Shown here piece by piece: positions 62,119 to 64,000 of a DNA stretch of 64,000 bases. The first letter of the stretch is position 1. Each line of letters opens with the position of its first letter. The notes beneath the pieces were generated by a model, which was not told the DNA's origin, made no database searches, and saw nothing but the letters and a program-made list of their open reading frames with translations. Source of the stretch: Coleofasciculus sp. FACHB-T130 (lineage in GTDB: Bacteria > Cyanobacteriota > Cyanobacteriia > Cyanobacteriales > FACHB-T130); the NCBI RefSeq assembly GCF_014695375.1, contig NZ_JACJOG010000037.1, forward strand, positions 124,001-188,000, in the 5' to 3' direction. A program made the translations under genes and the position numbers.

Positions 62119-62823
62119 TTAATTAAAACCTAGAAGGTGTCCAATTGCTTTGAAAATACTCAGATAAAAATTCCCTTCCATCGGTCGAAACAATACAAAT
62201 TGTCCAGGAGTTCCAAAAAAGGGTCTGAGTGTCCAGCCTAATTGACAGCCAACTAAAGCATAAAGAATTAACCAAAATTTCAGAACTCTGGTACGAGTTT
62301 CTTGTGCTGCTTCGCTATCTTGTACGGACATAAACTGTATTCCCTGATAGAGGAAAGTGACGCCAGTCAATCCGGTGAGAGCAAAAATACCCACATTTAA
62401 CAATACAAAAAATTGGTAGTTGTGGGCGGTCAACAGAAAAACTAGCGCTACGGGTGCCAAGCTAAATTCTAGAACGCTAATCACGGCGACAGAAGTTAGA
62501 AGCATGGCGAAGTACTGTCCAATACTTTTGCTTGAGCCAAAAAGGATGCTGAAAAAATATAAAGTTGGCAAGCAAAGAATCAGCGTGATTAAGTAGAAGC
62601 AGGGAAGTTTAACAGCAGAGGACAATGCTTGTAAAAGGCTATGAGATGAACCGATAATTGCGCCATAGGCGGCAAAAAAGAGGGAACTACAAACGAGTAG
62701 AGAGGTGATTTTACTGGGAAGTCTTACGCCTTGACGAATTTCTTCCATAAATCCTTGGCGATCGCGTAGCAGCCCCATTAAGACGGTAAAGTAGTGAGTG
62801 GTTTGAAATTCTTGTTTAATCAT
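62119..62823 (-). CDS. Polytopic membrane protein of unknown function
   Basis: This 234 aa protein has an amphipathic N-terminus (VLMGLLRDRQGFMEEIRQGV) and five to six TM helices (about 37-60, 70-95, 100-122, 125-148, 150-165, 182-200). The C-terminal signature LGWTLRPFFGTPGQFVLFRP, then MEGNFYLSIFKAIGHLLG, is conserved in a family of bacterial membrane proteins that I recognise without a known function. It is transcribed on the minus strand downstream of the cyclase gene, across a 329-bp gap. Confidence 0.75.
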   Translation of the reverse strand: MIKQEFQTTHYFTVLMGLLRDRQGFMEEIRQGVRLPSKITSLLVCSSLFFAAYGAIIGSSHSLLQALSSAVKLPCFYLITLILCLPTLYFFSILFGSSKSIGQYFAMLLTSVAVISVLEFSLAPVALVFLLTAHNYQFFVLLNVGIFALTGLTGVTFLYQGIQFMSVQDSEAAQETRTRVLKFWLILYALVGCQLGWTLRPFFGTPGQFVLFRPMEGNFYLSIFKAIGHLLGFN

Positions 62824-63152
62824 GGTGCGATCTTTTGACTCAGAGCCAAGAGAGGTTTAATAATAAACTGGGGATGATCTACATTCCTTAACCTCGCTTT
62901 TTCGAGTTGAGCCGGAAATATTTAGAGATTGGCTTGTTCGCAGTCCTGAAAAACGTGAGAATCGCAAGTCTTCTACAAAAATCTATAGTGGAATCGCGCT
63001 GACTTCAGCCCTGAACTAAAGTTAGGGAGAAGAGCTAAAATCAGTTGAAATTGGCCCAAATACTGGGGAAACAAAGGCTTTCAACCTGTTTTAAGCTTTA
63101 GCTTTAAGGTGAGAGATTTATCTCAAGGCTCTTATATATCAGTACCATTCAT
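62824..63152. other. 329-bp intergenic region
   Basis: I see no gene and no clear structured element in this interval, only its likely role as promoter region of the gene at 62119 and the 3' region of the cyclase gene. Confidence 0.35.
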
Positions 63153-64000
63153 CTATCGTGAATCGTCTTGATGTCTGCCTTTGAGGAGAAAGCTTTTCAT
63201 CTCCCCTTTACCTTTTACCTGGATAGTTCCCCGTTCCTGAAACTGGTACTTATGCCGTAAGCGTTCATAAGTTGCTCCTGTCACTTGAATGCAACCCGCA
63301 ATGCCTTGGGATTCCATACGGCTAGCAATATTCACCGTATCGCCCCACAAATCATAGATAAACTTTTTCGTGCCAATAACGCCTGCAACGACGGGACCCG
63401 TATTAATTCCAATTCGGATGGTGTAGTGTTGAGGGCGAGAGGTAGACAACGCTTCGCCAATCTTGGTACTTAAGCAAGTCATTTCCTCCAGCATATCCAG
63501 TGCCATTTCCGCGATCGCTTCCGCGTGATCTTCTGAAGGCATTGGCAGTCCTCCCACTACCATATAGGCATCTCCAATCGTCTTAATTTTCTCTAAACCG
63601 TGGCGATCTGCCAGCCGATCGAAGGCTGAGAAAATTTGATTGAGCAACTCAACCACATCAGTTGGGGAAATCCGAGCCGAAAGCTCAGTAAAACCAACAA
63701 TGTCAGCAAATAATACCGTCACATCGGCAAAGCTTTCCGCAATCGTGCGCTGTTCCTGTTTTAATCGATTGGCGATCGCTTCTGGAAAGATATTTAGCAG
63801 CAGACGCTCAGATTTTTCCTGTTCTGCTTGCAAATTTTTTAAAGCAGTGGCGAAGATATTCGCAATCACCCCAGATAGCAACACCGCCGTCAATACTGTC
63901 ATCGCTTGCAGTACCGTAGCTAGCGTGCTGGTTCGGGCGATTTCAAGGCGCGATCGCTGTACGTCAGCATTTGCCAACCCAATTACTTTAGTGGAAACAC
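63153..64000 (-). CDS. Adenylate/guanylate cyclase, class III, C-terminal part (runs off the window)
   Basis: The visible 3' portion (about 282 residues) has a TM helix (about 25 residues into the visible part, LQAMTVLTAVLLSGVIANIF), a linker and a class III cyclase domain: SFADVTVLFADIVGFTELSA with the metal Asp, KTIGDAYMVVGGLP with the second metal Asp and substrate-type residue, IRIGINTGPVVAGVIGTKKF and YDLWGDTVNIASRMES. The frame stays open to position 64000 with no convincing start, and a TM helix just inside suggests an upstream sensor region beyond the window. Confidence 0.9.
   Translation of the reverse strand, partial: VSTKVIGLANADVQRSRLEIARTSTLATVLQAMTVLTAVLLSGVIANIFATALKNLQAEQEKSERLLLNIFPEAIANRLKQEQRTIAESFADVTVLFADIVGFTELSARISPTDVVELLNQIFSAFDRLADRHGLEKIKTIGDAYMVVGGLPMPSEDHAEAIAEMALDMLEEMTCLSTKIGEALSTSRPQHYTIRIGINTGPVVAGVIGTKKFIYDLWGDTVNIASRMESQGIAGCIQVTGATYERLRHKYQFQERGTIQVKGKGEMKSFLLKGRHQDDSR

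Noticed and set aside
61875-62126. 83-codon plus-strand frame
   Set aside because: Its middle is encoded by a dispersed AACCTCACCCCT repeat and the start is TTG; it overlaps the 3' end of the membrane-protein gene.

Overview
The window comes from a cyanobacterial chromosome. The octamer GCGATCGC (HIP1) recurs throughout. The gene set is also cyanobacterial: a plastoquinol terminal oxidase (PTOX), a cyanoglobin-type truncated haemoglobin, a bestrophin-like channel, a phosphoribulokinase-family kinase and many small cyanobacterial palindromic repeats. I cannot name the genus. There is no rRNA, no CRISPR array and no complete insertion sequence. One tRNA gene, tRNA-Val(UAC), is present.

Layout. 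0.2-8.4 kb: a sugar O-acetyltransferase, a GH63-type glycosidase, then a periplasmic adaptor, a MacB-like permease and a TolC-like outer membrane protein (an efflux set with no ATPase gene). 8.5-13.7 kb: a Kir-type potassium channel, an HxlR regulator divergent from the PTOX gene, SelO, a GNAT acetyltransferase and a DUF6918 protein. 13.7-26 kb: a repeat element fused to a MarR-like gene remnant, penicillin-binding protein 1C, a GT1 glycosyltransferase, an AbrB/Doc toxin-antitoxin pair and a giant alpha-2-macroglobulin lipoprotein. 26-38 kb: a membrane protein, a PAS-GAF-PAS-GGDEF-EAL protein, a tight minus-strand run (globin, bestrophin, FolB, patatin), ProA, a 14-residue-repeat coiled-coil protein, a truncated TPR gene, MazG and a DUF2227 protein. 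38-41.5 kb: tRNA-Val, followed 8 bp later by a sequence that looks like the left end of a type V-K CRISPR-associated transposon (CAST), then an AIPR-family nuclease and a Uma2 nuclease. 41.6-53.5 kb: a phosphoribulokinase paralogue, RadC, an RnfD-like protein with a DUF2330 protein, DTD, a CobW/COG0523 GTPase, CysRS, a histidine kinase and a Q/G/T-repeat protein. 53.6-64 kb: a ribose-type sugar ABC transporter, a C39-peptidase ABC exporter, a secreted protein, a membrane protein and the 3' part of an adenylate/guanylate cyclase running off the window.

Most interesting signals: (1) the CAST-like end beside tRNA-Val, with defence-type genes just inside it and no transposase genes in the window; (2) a patatin phospholipase whose catalytic domain carries an insert resembling a module of phage structural proteins, encoded in an operon-like run with a globin and a bestrophin; (3) an alpha-2-macroglobulin that has lost its thioester, near pbpC; (4) several cases where dispersed palindromic repeats have been absorbed into coding sequence (cysS, the DUF2227 gene); (5) a phosphoribulokinase paralogue lacking the P-loop cysteine.

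Start codons were reassigned where a ribosome-binding site or family convention favoured an internal start. All family assignments were made by reading the sequence, with no database search.
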